DNA of 64,000 nt from Choristoneura fumiferana (GCF_025370935.1 NC_133491.1:11569767-11633766); one strand, 5' to 3'. Shown: positions 53,105 to 63,368, numbered from the stretch's first letter. Notes: generated by a model from the sequence alone, not told the origin. Made by a program: numbers and translations.

Positions 53105-53283
53105 TTTGTTTACCGCTATCCTGCGGGAGCTATGCAATTTTCCAAGATAAAAACTAACATAATATGTCGTTCCCCGAGACTCAAACTATCTATATACCGA
53201 ATTTCATCTAAATCGGTTCAGACGTGAAGAGGTAACAAACAAACAAACAGACTTACAAACTTTCGCATTTATAATATTTGTGA
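53105..53283 (-). mobile_element. Helitron variant 2 fragment
   Basis: TTTACCGCTATCCTGCGGGA, GCTATGCAATTTTCCAAGAT, TTTCATCTAAATCGGTTCAG and TTTCGCATTTATAATATTTG. Confidence 0.6.
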
Positions 53284-53559
53284 GTTGTAACTGAGGCCCT
53301 TCTAAGTTCTATATACTTACCTTGTGGTCTCTATATTTTACTCGCATGCAATTATCTATGGCACATTGTCCATTAAAAGGCTAATATATTTGTTTGCCCA
53401 TAAAGGGCGACGGTCACAATATTAGATATCTCAGAACGGCGAATATCCTGTACAAAGTAATATTAAACGCACGACGTCTTATTTCACAAGCTATTTATTG
53501 TATGGGTTTTGTATGGGAATGTAATACTTACTTAGTTGGAACTTGTGACTTATTCCTTA

Positions 53560-53605
53560 CTAGCAACCCGCCCCGGCTTCGCACGGGTACAATAGCCTAG
53601 TTTCT
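53560..53605 (-). mobile_element. Helitron 3' terminus (variant 3)
   Basis: The minus strand ends CGTGCGAAGCCGGGGCGGGT and TGCTAG|T: a GC-rich stem then CTAG before T. It faces a second 3' terminus at 54277-54297. Confidence 0.55.
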
Positions 53606-54276
53606 AATAAAATCTAATTAAATAGTCCCTCAATTAGATTATCAGAAAAAAAAAAATGTATATATATTTTGAAAATTAAATAAACGACATTGTTTAGTTT
53701 AATTTAATTGGTGTATTTTGTGATAATTGAATGGTATGCTAATGTGATTTAATTTGAATAAACTTTTATGAATTGTACTCGCGCTCGAAGGGTTCTTTAC
53801 AACATTAGACATTAGCAAAAAAACACGTGTCGTTTGTTGTATGGGAGCCCCCCTTAAATATTTATTTTAATTTAATTATTTATTTATAAAGTGAACGACT
53901 AAATATTCTACGATAAACAAAGATCTGCATCGAGCGAGACTACTTAATATCCCGGTAATGCGTTCCCGTGGGATAATATTTTAAGTTTAAACAAGAATAG
54001 AGGGCGCTGTCCGAGAACGGGGACGTACCTCGGCTCTCAAGATGACGTGACGTGTTAACTTCATTTGCAATCAGTAGATGGCGTTGTGCGAGCAAACGTT
54101 GACTTTTCAAATTGATACCGTAACCATTTTCAGCCCAAACTCGAAGACATTTATTTATTGCGTTGCCATGGCAACAAGAATCGTGTAAGTGGTCTCCTTG
54201 CATATTTCGAAAATTGCACGGGCATAATATACAAACAAGTCAGTTAAGACGGCATTAAGCTATTTCTAATTGGGGC

Positions 54277-54297
54277 GAAACCGCGGGCTAAGGCTAG
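54277..54297 (+). mobile_element. Helitron 3' terminus (facing 53560)
   Basis: GGCGAAACCGCGGGCTAAGG and CTAG|T on the plus strand. Confidence 0.5.
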
Positions 54298-54434
54298 TAT
54301 ACCATAATATTTAAACCTTCCATGAGAAATTAAATATAACTGTCATACCACATTTAAATCCGTTTAAAAATCTAAGCGTATAGACGGTGGGAAGTGACTT
54401 TTTCTCCGAGTTTTAAGGGAGTCATGAACAACAA

Positions 54435-54600
54435 GGGTACGCCATGAACTTTACGGTGAATGAAAATGACTGTGGCGAGGAAAAAATTGGCACTCACATG
54501 CGAAAAAATTCGATAATGTGTTTGAAGTACCCAATTCGTGCATAGCCCGCGTGGAGACTACCACCTAAGCCCTTTAATTCTGAAAGTAGGCCCTGTAATA
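54435..54600 (+). mobile_element. SINE-B, strongly diverged, headless
   Basis: CATGAACTTTACGGTGAATG, GCACTCACATGCGAAAAAAT and CATAGCCCGCGTGGAGACTA, CCTAAGCCCTTTAATTCTGA follow the SINE-B order with many changes. Confidence 0.55.
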
Positions 54601-54675
54601 CTTTTTCTACTTCAAAATAAAATGAAAATGTAAAACTTCTCGTTTGAGAATTATGCCATCCCGAGAACCACTTGC

Positions 54676-54778
54676 GCGTGTAGCTAACGCCATCTAGTAA
54701 GGAGTAGCGGTACTAGTTACAACGTGTAAAATAGTTCCGCCCGTCACTAACAGATGGCGCTAGTTACACCTGATTTCA
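54676..54778. repeat. Inverted repeat around AGATGGCG motifs
   Basis: GTGTAGCTAACGCCATCTAG (54679) and CTAACAGATGGCGCTAGTTA, CAC (54747) are inverted copies separated by about 50 bp. Confidence 0.6.
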
Positions 54779-55149
54779 TAGTTTTACTTAGTATTAAAAT
54801 GTACATTATGATTTGAATTTTAAATTTATGCTTATTTTATGATGATTATTAATTCAAAAATAACTTGTTTCAGATACTATCCACAAGAAAACTGGTAATT
54901 ATTTACTAATTATATTTAGTAGATATTTTCATTTGTGGTTTTAGAAATTATTCGCTATAAAAGTCCATCAATATTATGTGCGACGGTTTCGGATTGTGCA
55001 GTGTACTTGTTCATCGCTATTCGTATCCAGATTTCAGTGATAACATAAGAAGATTCAACTAAACAATTTACCTACACCACTTTAAACTGGTATTTGGGTA
55101 GAGTTACAAAAAGTTTGACACTTTAACACCTTTTTTAACTATCAAACTA
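54779..55149. other. No recognised feature
   Basis: AT-rich, no gene. Confidence 0.4.
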
Positions 55150-55440
55150 CAGCTAACTTTAGATCCAGCAGTTGAATAGAAATTTCAGGATTTCATTATC
55201 ATAAATTGGTCTTCGGTTTCGTTGCTTATAGAACAACTTTAATAAAATCACACACTTAGCGGTTAAGATTTTGGGGCTTTATCCCGCGGGAATTTCAGGA
55301 TTTAAAGTACCTTGCTTATGTATTATTCTGGAAATCAAGTTATTAGAATTTTCATACAAATTCGTCCAGCCATTTTGGCGCGAACGAGCAACAAACACAC
55401 ACTCACAAACTTTCGCATTTATTCTTATTCTTGTGTCACA
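55150..55440 (-). mobile_element. Helitron body, diverged
   Basis: GATCCAGCAGTTGAATAGAA, TTTATCCCGCGGGAATTTCA, TTCGTCCAGCCATTTTGGCG and CAAACTTTCGCATTTATTCT. Confidence 0.6.
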
Positions 55441-55488
55441 ACGGAACCTTTTTAAATCACTCGTTTTGTACTAAGTACTATCAGATTA

Positions 55489-55612
55489 ATCATCATCATC
55501 ATAATATTAACCATAGCACGGCCACTGTCGGGCATAGGCCTCCACCATAGACCTCCAGTTGCTTCGGTTGGCAGCGGCTTGCATCCACCATGAACCCAGT
55601 GTTAACCACCGC
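55489..55612 (-). mobile_element. RTE-like LINE 3' end with ORF edge
   Basis: CATCATCATCATAATATTAA, GGCCACTGTCGGGCATAGGC, CATAGACCTCCAGTTGCTTC and GCAGCGGCTTGCATCCACCA match 37430-37530. Confidence 0.75.
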
Positions 55613-56478
55613 TATCCTGTTAACATCGTCCAATTATTAAAACTCCATTTTTTAGTGTCGTCATTTCATAGGCCCCACATTGCTATTCTAAGTAGTTCCC
55701 TCCCTTTAAAACTGGAATTCTTTGTTTATTCCCGAATTAGCCCTCGAGTTAACCCTTCAAATACAAAAGAAGCTTCGGGGTCCATTTGCCGCCTCCCGTC
55801 CGTGGCTAATAGCGAAATTAAACTAATTCTAAAGGCAAGACATTTTATTTGACTGCCGTCTTACACCGGCCGTGTAATCTTTTATTGTTGTCTTATTTAG
55901 AATTAAAAGCGAGAATACAACAAAGAAATAGTACCTATAATTTTGATTAGGCCTGAAAGTAGGCAATTGCTGACTGAGAACTAGTTTACAGGGACGTCGG
56001 GGTTTTGTGAACAAATTAATTATGACATTTTGGAAAACTATGTTAAATTAAACTTATTATCATTCTCTATTTACTTGCCTGCAAATAATTTTGGAAGTAG
56101 GAATCTAAATTAAAATAGATATTTTCTTTATTACGTTACCTCGGTGAAATGCGCCTTTTTGAAGAACAATCTCTAAAACAATCAATTTTTTAAGCAAAAA
56201 TAGAAGAACGCTTTGTTATCAACTAAGACGGGAAGATACTTAATATAGATTTTTAGCTTTTAAACCACTATTCAAAGTCCGGTTTAGCACTAAACTATAT
56301 ACCAATAAAAGATTAACGTTAACCAAAAAGAGACTTAAAATATGACCGACAAAATCCTCGAGGATCATAGAGCACCAGGAAAGGGTTTTCCTAAATTCCC
56401 ACGGGCTGAGAGCTAGCCAATTTGTAGACTGCCATGGGTACGAATCCGCGGGACAAAGCTAGCCCAACTATGAAGATA
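55613..56478. other. No recognised feature
   Basis: A 97-codon frame (55559-55852) starts in the RTE fragment and is not supported. 56440-56478 shows CCGCGGGACAAAGCTAGCCC, perhaps a further Helitron 3' end. Confidence 0.35.
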
Positions 56479-57022
56479 CTAGCGTTTACCCGCGGGTTTG
56501 CACGCATAAATCATTAGATACAACAGTTGAATTTAAATTTCGGGATTTGTTTAAATTCTCGTGGGAATTCCCTAAAATTACATCGTGGTTTTCATTGACG
56601 TTAAATTAAAACACCCATGCCAAATTTCATGACCCAGCGGTTATTATTTCGAGATTTTATCCCTATCCCGTGGAAATATGGTACATGGCATGGCATAGCG
56701 TGTACATAATATGGCAAATAAATGATTATGATTATGATTATGAATATCGGCCAGCTATCTACATACCAAATTCCATGACTCTAAGCCCAGCGGTTGCTAT
56801 TTAGAGATTTTAACCCTGTCCCGTGGGAAAAAAGTATCCTATGTTTTAATCCAGGTTATAAACTAACTTTTTGCCAAATACCATCCAAATCCGTCCAGCC
56901 GTTTCAGCGTGAAGAAGTAACAAACACACTCACTCACTCACAAACTCAGTCACTCACTCACTCACTCACAAACTTTCACATTTATAATATTATTATGTTA
57001 TATATTATATTATATAGTAGGA
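56479..57022 (-). mobile_element. Non-autonomous Helitron carrying a nested LINE tail
   Basis: Minus 3' end: ACCCGCGGGTAAACGCTAG|T. 5' end: A|TCCTACTATATAATATAATA, altered by an AT expansion, followed by TTATAAATGTGAAAGTTTG. The body matches 26181-26770. 56688-56750 is foreign: TGGCATAGCGTGTACATAAT, ATGGCAAATAAATGATTATG and a (ATTATG)n tail of a plus-strand LINE 3' end. A (CACT)n run lies at 56927-56972. Confidence 0.75.
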
Positions 57023-57317
57023 TCAAACAGACAGCATTAGTTGGCGTATATCTAAATAAGCAGTCCTTTGACAAATTGGTGGTAGATAAGACAGAGACAG
57101 ACATGGAACTAAGATTAGTAATTGTGATGCACCCTCGGCATTGGCAGGGTTAAAGATAACCGGGGGATATCTAAGATGTAGCGATTTATTGATGCAAAAT
57201 AAGTTTTTACTTTCAAACTTGCTTAACCCGCGGCTTTGCTTGAACCTAATGTATGTAAGTACATTGTACAAAAAATCAAACGGTCAATTTTTTTTTTATG
57301 ATAGGGGAAAATGAGCA
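57023..57317. other. No gene
   Basis: 57225-57245 (TTAACCCGCGGCTTTGCTTG) is a decayed Helitron 3' end. The rest is unassigned. Confidence 0.35.
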
Positions 57318-57606
57318 TGAGGATCATCATCATCATCATCCCAGCCTATATACGTCCCACTGCTGGGCACAAGCCTCCTCTCTGAATGAGAGAGCTTGGG
57401 CCGTAAGTTCCCACGCGGGCCCAATGCGGATTGGGAACTTCAAACACACCATTGAATTTTTGTTTTCCTTCACAGTAAAGCTCGTGGTAAATTTCAAATG
57501 TAATTACGCACATGAATTTCGAAAAACTCAGAGGTGCTAGCCCGGGTTTGAACCCACGATCCTCTGCTTCAGAGGCCATAGGTCAAACCACTCGGCCCCC
57601 ACGGCT
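57318..57606 (-). mobile_element. SINE-B, full length
   Basis: GATCATCATCATCATCATCC (tail), CAGCCTATATACGTCCCACT, GCTGGGCACAAGCCTCCTCT, GCCCGGGTTTGAACCCACGA (box B), CCACTCGGCCCCCACGGCTT (box A). Confidence 0.88.
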
Positions 57607-57699
57607 TCCCGGATATGACCGGCGGATCACCGGATACCCATCAATCACCGCTGCTCATGGACACTAATAACAGTTCAACTACGGATGGGTTGCCGGCCC

Positions 57700-57822
57700 T
57701 TTCAGAAAAAAGTAGGCTCAAACACATCATACAAAGACACAAAGGACATGTACAAAGGAGAACTTATCCCTTTAAAGCATATCTAACCAGTAAACTTTTG
57801 AGTGACGCGTAGCGAGAGAGGC
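57700..57822 (-). mobile_element. LINE-M 3' fragment, copy 1
   Basis: ACATGTACAAAGGAGAACTT, ATCCCTTTAAAGCA and GACGCGTAGCGAGAGAGG repeat the order of 57890-57950. Confidence 0.55.
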
Positions 57823-58085
57823 GTATGTATGTATGTAAACTCTTTATTGTACAAAAGAAAATGAACAAAATACATTTGACAAACTTTGAGATACTTGTAC
57901 AAAGGCGGACTTATCCCTTTAAAAAGCTTTTTAAAAGGCGTGTAGCGAGACTTCGCTAAAGGTGCATTGAATATAAACTTTCTGATTTTACTAAATTTTA
58001 GAAATAAAGAAAGAAAGATTAATTTTAGTTCCATAAGCACCCCCGCCTTACATTAATAAGACTAAAACTAGCACTAAAACTAATT
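57823..58085 (-). mobile_element. LINE-M 3' end with (ATAC)n tail
   Basis: On minus: TACAAGTATCTCAAAGTTTG, TACAATAAAGAGTTTACATA and a (CATA)n tail at 57823-57838. Plus: TTGTACAAAGGCGGACTTAT, CCCTTTAAAAAGC. AAAGAAAGAAAG at about 58003 may mark another LINE tail joined here. Confidence 0.6.
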
Positions 58086-58242
58086 TACTTGGTGACCAGA
58101 CAGGACACCAAAAAGGGCCTCAAAATGTGTTGCCGGTTGCCGCACGTTATGTGCAGTAACGCTGATTTTCTGTGGAGCCCGAAAATTCCGTGGGAATTTT
58201 CAAAAAATTGCTTCGTAGTAGGTACAGTCAAGTAGTAGTAGT

Positions 58243-58397
58243 ATTGTACAGTCCAGGATTTTAATTCATGAGCGACCATGAAACCTTTTCAAAGGAAAAG
58301 TCATTACGATTTTCCTTGTTAATTAATGCGATGTCACTATGACGTTTACTGTGAAATAGTTCCATGGTGGCTCATTAATTGAAGTCCTTGTCCGTAT
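58243..58397. mobile_element. Repeat R as an inverted-repeat element
   Basis: CAGTCCAGGATTTTAATTCA, TGAGCGACCATGAAACC faces GTTCCATGGTGGCTCATTAA, TTGAAGTCCTTGTCC. 58308-58397 matches 14112-14206 closely. Confidence 0.65.
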
Positions 58398-58403
58398 ATA
58401 CAA

Positions 58404-58744
58404 GGTGGGCCCTGTAACAGGAGCAAAAAATTAAACCACAGCTTCCACTCTTCATCTTGAGCTAATTTAGTTCTACAACTTTTGAAAATAACTTGTATTA
58501 TGATTGTTATTATAGTTTAAAGTTTAATTGGACAAGCAATGTATTTCGAAATCGGTAATTTTGTTACGTGACAGGCGATGTCATTTAGGCTATTAGATGC
58601 TGTACATTGAAAATACCATTTAATTTGTTTGGAATAAACATAATGATAAAATTACTTAATTTTTAAAGTTGCAGAACTAATCCACTCTCCATTTGAATAG
58701 CAGAACCTGGTTTTTAATTTTTTGCTCCTGTTACAGGGCCCACC
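58404..58744. mobile_element. MITE W, 341 bp
   Basis: GGTGGGCCCTGTAACAGGAG and CAAAAAATTAAA face TTTAATTTTTTGCTCCTG and TTACAGGGCCCACC, terminal repeats of about 31 bp. The AT-rich centre is non-coding. Target duplication unclear. Confidence 0.75.
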
Positions 58745-58751
58745 CGGTCGA

Positions 58752-58987
58752 GTACTGCCTTTTCGCAATGTAACGTATGGCAACCTGTTTCATTTCGCAA
58801 ACTCTAAAACTGTAGATATTTCAGGATTCATTTCAGGGCCATCGTGTAGAACCCTTTAGGTTAGGTTAGGTTAGTTTTATAAAAATCCTGAAATATTTAC
58901 AGTTTCAGAAATATTAAACAGTTGGGAAATGAAAATTTGCAAAATGAAACAGGTTGCCAAACGTTATTCGCCGAAACATTAGTAAAC
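58752..58987. mobile_element. MITE V, copy 1, with internal TTAGG units
   Basis: TATGGCAACCTGTTTCATTT, CGCAAACTC faces GCAAAATGAAACAGGTTGCC, AAACGTTATTCGCCGAAAC. Near the centre, TTAGGTTAGGTTAGGTTAG (58856-58874) is three and a half copies of the insect telomere unit. Confidence 0.65.
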
Positions 58988-59182
58988 CCCACCCGGTATA
59001 CATTGTATGAGGAGTTCCCATCTCACAGAGGAATATTGATGTAAAATTTAGCCTAGGTATGTTTTATTCCCAAGTTCAAGTTATTTGCATTCTAGATTTC
59101 ATCCAAATAAATTTACCCATGTTATCGTTAGTTTAGCTAAAATTTACATTTATTTCGTTACGTCTTAATGCGAAAAACAAGC

Positions 59183-59315
59183 TGGCCCCATACTACAAAG
59201 TGCAAGATTCGAACTTCGTATCTTGCTGTCCCGCTGACGCTAATATTATTTAATACGAGAGTGAGAGGGACGGTACGATACGAACTTCGATTTTCGAATT
59301 TCGTAGTAGCCCCCC
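59183..59315. mobile_element. MITE-A, full-length copy
   Basis: GGCCCCATACTACAAAGTGC, GATTCGAACTTCGTATCTTG, GAGAGTGAGAGGGACGGTAC and TTTCGTAGTAGCCCCCCTGA. Confidence 0.8.
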
Positions 59316-59575
59316 TGAGTTTAGCATAGTACCTATACAATGTACTAACTAAGATACTCACGTATTCGTGCCGTTAATTCGTCTAAGTAGGTATTTCTAA
59401 GACGAACTTCGACAAGAGACAATTTATATGTTAATCTCGGCTGTTGGGCGTAGGATGATTGTTTGTATGTGGAAAATAACGCGGTATCTGTTGACAATGT
59501 TTTTAGACGGCTGAGTACCTATTTACTAAACTTAAAAAAAAAGATGCCGTGGAACAAACGTTTTGCTTACTAAAA

Positions 59576-59790
59576 AAAGGCCATGTGCGAGTCGGGCTCG
59601 CGCAACGAGGGTTTCATACAAATTTGTGGTTACGAATATCCAGTGTTAGCAGAGCCCCTTTCCGAAGCAAAATGGATTAAAAAATACGATTTTTTTCATT
59701 GGTTGTACTTTAAGAGCTATCTTCATACCAAATTTCAAGTTTCTAGGATTACCGGAAGTACACTACAGGTTCTTCGGTTATAGAAATTTG
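59576..59790 (+). repeat. P3 repeat, copy 2
   Basis: CATGTGCGAGTCGGGCTCGC, GAGGGTTTCATACAAATTTG and CATACCAAATTTCAAGTTTC. A 66-codon frame here is a by-product. Confidence 0.6.
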
Positions 59791-60291
59791 TACACCTGTA
59801 TTAATGACTGTATCTTATGATTGCGATTACTTTCAAGGGAAGCTAGCTACCCAACTGTCCGGCTCCGATTTGTTGGAAGAACATGAAAAAATAATGGACT
59901 AGTGGTTTGTTATTACGGCTCAAACTTACATTTAACAAAAAAAAACACTCTTCTAAGTTTCATACTTCCGACCTTTTTTTTTTGTAAAATATTGTAAAAT
60001 ATTAGTAAAATATAAAAAAAAACACCGGTTTATTCTTTTTTCTTGTTCTCCAACCTATAATTAATGCAGTAATTAACTAGCAATTTGTTTTAACAGCTCT
60101 TTCTACAGAAGTTAGATGGTTTGCTCAATTTTTAGTAGATTTGGAGGTCAATTTCTCCGAATAGGTTAAGTTTGGGCAGCTGAAAAAAATACTTGTCCGT
60201 TATTTTAGACTACTGTCTAACATATTATTATATAAAAATAAAACAAATCGAAACCGGACAGTTGGGTACCTTTCCTTGTTAGAAGTTTGAG
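59791..60291. other. No recognised feature
   Basis: AT-rich. AACTGTCCGGCTCCGATT at 59850 and AAACCGGACAGTTGGGTACC at 60250 are distant inverted phrases (ACCCAACTGTCCGG / CCGGACAGTTGGGT) 400 bp apart and may bound an unrecognised element of about 420 bp (59847-60271). Confidence 0.4.
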
Positions 60292-60500
60292 TTTTTCACT
60301 GCTTCAAGGGGAAGCACACCTGGTATTTGATAGTTTTTCACTGCTTCAAGGGGTAGCAGACCTGGTATTTGATATGTTTTCACTGCTTCAAGGGGAAACA
60401 GACCTGGTATTTGATATTTTTCACTGCTTCAAGGGGAAGCTGACCTGGTATTTGATATTTTTTCACTGCTTCAAGGGGTAGCAGAACTGGTATTTGATAT
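60292..60500 (+). repeat. 42-bp minisatellite, five units
   Basis: CACTGCTTCAAGGGG recurs at 60297, 60339, 60381, 60422 and 60464, and each unit ends CCTGGTATTTGATA. The steps are 42, 42, 41 and 42 bp. The 42-bp step keeps frame, so a 64-codon frame with repeated FSLLQG is a consequence of the array, broken by the 41-bp step. Confidence 0.92.
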
Positions 60501-60504
60501 TACA

Positions 60505-60760
60505 AACACAGACACACAAACATCACGCCTGTATTCCCAAAGGGGGTAGGCAGAGCACACGAAACGTTACCGCTTCGGAGCTACTTTTAGCAATTTTAGG
60601 TTTTAAGTTTGATAAAAACGTACCGTTACTATTGTACAATAGTGACAGGTTGCTAGCCTGTCGCCTACGGTAAACCTAAACCTATATCCTCAGTCGCCTC
60701 TTACGACATCCACGGAAGAAATGGAGAGGTGTAATTCTAACCCGACCACATGGGTAATTT
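60505..60760 (+). repeat. Dispersed lepidopteran-type repeat (CACGCCTGTATTCCC)
   Basis: ACATCACGCCTGTATTCCCA, AAGGGGGTAGGCAGAGCACA, TTGCTAGCCTGTCGCCTACG, CCTCAGTCGCCTCTTACGAC and ATCCACGGAAGAAATGGAGA. I recognise the wording as a common moth/butterfly repeat; it occurs once here. Confidence 0.5.
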
Positions 60761-60811
60761 GATATTAATTGATTGGTAATGTCGTCCGACATCAAAAGCA
60801 TCCTTATCATT

Positions 60812-60905
60812 ATCTCAGCTGTAGGACGTCCACTGTTGGACATAGGCATCCCCCATCGACCTCCAGTTGCTTCGTTTGGCAGCGGCTTCTTCGGTTTAGC
60901 GGATG
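60812..60905 (-). mobile_element. RTE-like LINE 3' end
   Basis: ATCTCAGCTGTAGGACGTCC, ACTGTTGGACATAGGCATCC and CCATCGACCTCCAGTTGCTT. Confidence 0.7.
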
Positions 60906-61152
60906 ATGATTGTGATTGTAGTGTAACTTGACAAGTCTATTGGCAGGTCTCTTTGACAGCTTTCAAGGAGTACCTACGTTGATTCAGGACTAGCTAAATA
61001 ATGGTAGAATAAGATTGAGCTATTCACTCTTTTATGTCTTAACCCGACTTATCCTTCTTCACTGCATTACAGTAAAATGACGCTTTATAGAACACCACTA
61101 TAGTAAGAAATACAGCAATATGCATCCGCTGCAAAAGTATCATAACTTGGCT

Positions 61153-61222
61153 GTACTGCAGTGCAGGGCACAAGCCTCCTCTTAGAATAAGAGGGCTTGG
61201 GGCGTAGTTTCCACGCGGGCTA
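61153..61222 (-). mobile_element. SINE-B 3' fragment
   Basis: GCAGGGCACAAGCCTCCTCT, AGAATAAGAGGGCTTGGGG and TTTCCACGCGGGCT. Confidence 0.65.
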
Positions 61223-62395
61223 CCACTACTTGTTTTGGTTATTTCTAGTAAAATAATTTTAATTGGTTCACTTTAGTGGAGGCCTTTACCTGCAGAGGGG
61301 TTCTTGCAGAATAATTAACAAAAAAACCATTTATTGTTGTTATAAAAAATCAAGAAAACATAGCGACAAAAATAATTAAGTAAGTACATTTTGATTTGTT
61401 ACTAACATCACTACTTTGTAAACTTAGATTCTGGAAGAAATATAGAGTTTTTTATATTATTTATTATGTCAGTATGTAGGTATGTACCTACTACAAACGA
61501 TCTAAGGAAGCTCACAAGCTCAATTCAAAAAAGACTATAAAAAGGATTTGTCAATGGCTCCTTCAAATCGCGAGTTATTAAGTTCCATCATTTGGGGGGA
61601 ACCACCATTAGTTTAAATTGCTTCGACAGCACCGAAAAAATATGCTAAGCGCTTAATAGTGGGTATCAAGTGTTTATTTTGAAAAATTGCTCGTTTATGT
61701 AGACGATTTTGTCCTTGGGTGAGGTCGTGGCTTGTTTTGAATGATGATATTTTTAATATTAAGTTAAAATCGCTGTTAAAAGTTGTATTGAGATAGTACT
61801 TAGTTACTTTGAGGCATTACGTTTAATACAAAGACAATTTTGATCACTTTTGGAGATCTTACGTGGGAAAAAATAATACTTAATAAACCCACTCCCACCC
61901 TTTAGTTAAACCACCAAAATTCCAAGAAAAGTAGCAGTAGTGTGAAAATTATGGTTATAAAATTTTAATACTATACTATATAATGTACTATTTCTTTTGT
62001 TACTAATATACCTGACGGATAAAAAAACATTCACAGAGCACATTCACATTTTAAACGGAGCAATCCAAACATGTTCCAATTTGAAAACTCAATGTTCTAA
62101 AAAAACAATTTAAATTTGTCAATCCAGCCAGCCATTGAGCCGTGACACACGAGCGTAAACAACGGCAGGTAATTCGGCAACACCCCGGGGATGTGTACTC
62201 GCCCTAACGCGTCTAGAAAAAGGATTGCCTACTTTATGGTTTTTATTAGCTTAGATATTGGCGGGTTTATGCTACAGGGTGTTAGAAAAAAATAATGTAC
62301 AAAACAATTCATATTTCTTTGAATGATGAATAGGTAAAATATACTTGAAACAGCAAGTAATTTGAAAAAATAAAGTAACTGACACGCGTATCAAA
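61223..62395. other. 1.2 kb AT-rich, no feature
   Basis: No gene, repeat match or hairpin recognised. Confidence 0.4.
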
Positions 62396-62640
62396 TAATC
62401 AATAATCATTAGTGGTTTACTAATGTTTCGGCGAAAATTATTTAGCAAATTACGTATTAGCTCCCAAACTATTTATCCCATATTTTTATTTAGGCGAATT
62501 AAAATTTTGCAATATAAAAATGTTGCGAATTAAGAAACATGCGAAGTAAAGTTATGCCAACGATTAATTTGCCAAATGAAACTTCGGCGAAAGGTTGGTT
62601 GCAGAGGGAAATTTGGCGAAACATATTTAGGCAGTACACC
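62396..62640. mobile_element. MITE V relative, array of GCGAA/GCAAA units
   Basis: GTTTACTAATGTTTCGGCGA equals the reverse complement of 58968-58990. Further on come TTTAGCAAATTACG, TTTAGGCGAATTAA, ATGTTGCGAATTAAG, TTTGCCAAATGAAACTTCGG and AATTTGGCGAAACAT, an irregular series spaced 15-35 bp. Confidence 0.5.
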
Positions 62641-63239
62641 AGTAAAATTAGGTGTTAAAATAAAAGAAATGAGGTCTATAATCTGATCTGAGTTAACATG
62701 TAATATTTCAGTTTAATTTAAAACATTAGATTTTTCCCCGTTTTCCTTATCTAGCCGAACAAAATTACAGAAACCCGCTGTACACAGCCCCCGAAATACA
62801 AGTTAAACAAAGCACCTTCCTTACAAAATATAAAAACGCAGTTACCCCTGTAATGACAATTTAAAACTGCTCTCTTCGCGTCATTTGCCTTTGCCAGTAT
62901 TGTCTCCACGACAACCACTGCAACATGGCCTCCCAAAATGATAGCAGTTGAAAATAAAGTCTTTAAAAATTGGCGGGACGCGGTTCAAGTAAAACTGGCT
63001 GTTCCTTTATGGTTGGCACTCATTGTCTATGGCACTCGAATCATAGACAAGCGTTTTTATTATCTGCGGGGGCGTTTTAAAGTGAGCTCCGCGCCCCTTA
63101 AGTGTTGTAACTTTTTGTTGCTTCAAGATGGGGTTGTAATACTTGTAATGGATGATTTTATGCGTTCTGAATGTTTTATTTTTGCCTTTGCTTCGTACGT
63201 CTTTAATGTTGCCTTTTTTAATCTTTAGTTCCTTACATC
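62641..63239. other. No supported gene
   Basis: A 96-codon ATG frame (62938-63228) lies in a GC-richer stretch. It has hydrophobic segments but no recognised domain, poly(A) signal or splice pair. Confidence 0.3.
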
Positions 63240-63368
63240 TGTATTTCTGCCGGTTACGCTTAAACCACTGAATCGATTTAGATGAAATTTGGTATGAAGA
63301 TAGGTTGAGACTCTAAAAGGGCGGCTTTTATCTCGGGAAATTGCATAAATTCCAGCGAGATAGCGATA
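63240..63368 (+). mobile_element. Helitron variant 2 fragment, sense
   Basis: GAATCGATTTAGATGAAATT, TTTATCTCGGGAAATTGCAT and CAGCGAGATAGCGATAAACG are the reverse complement of 44230-44340. Confidence 0.6.

Noticed and set aside
58856..58874. True telomere or chromosome fusion point
   Set aside because: Under four units, lying within a MITE.
60287..60481. 64-codon frame over the minisatellite
   Set aside because: Exists only because the repeat unit is 42 bp. The 41-bp step breaks the frame.
60292..60500. CRISPR array
   Set aside because: Units are contiguous tandem repeats without spacers, in an evident animal genome.
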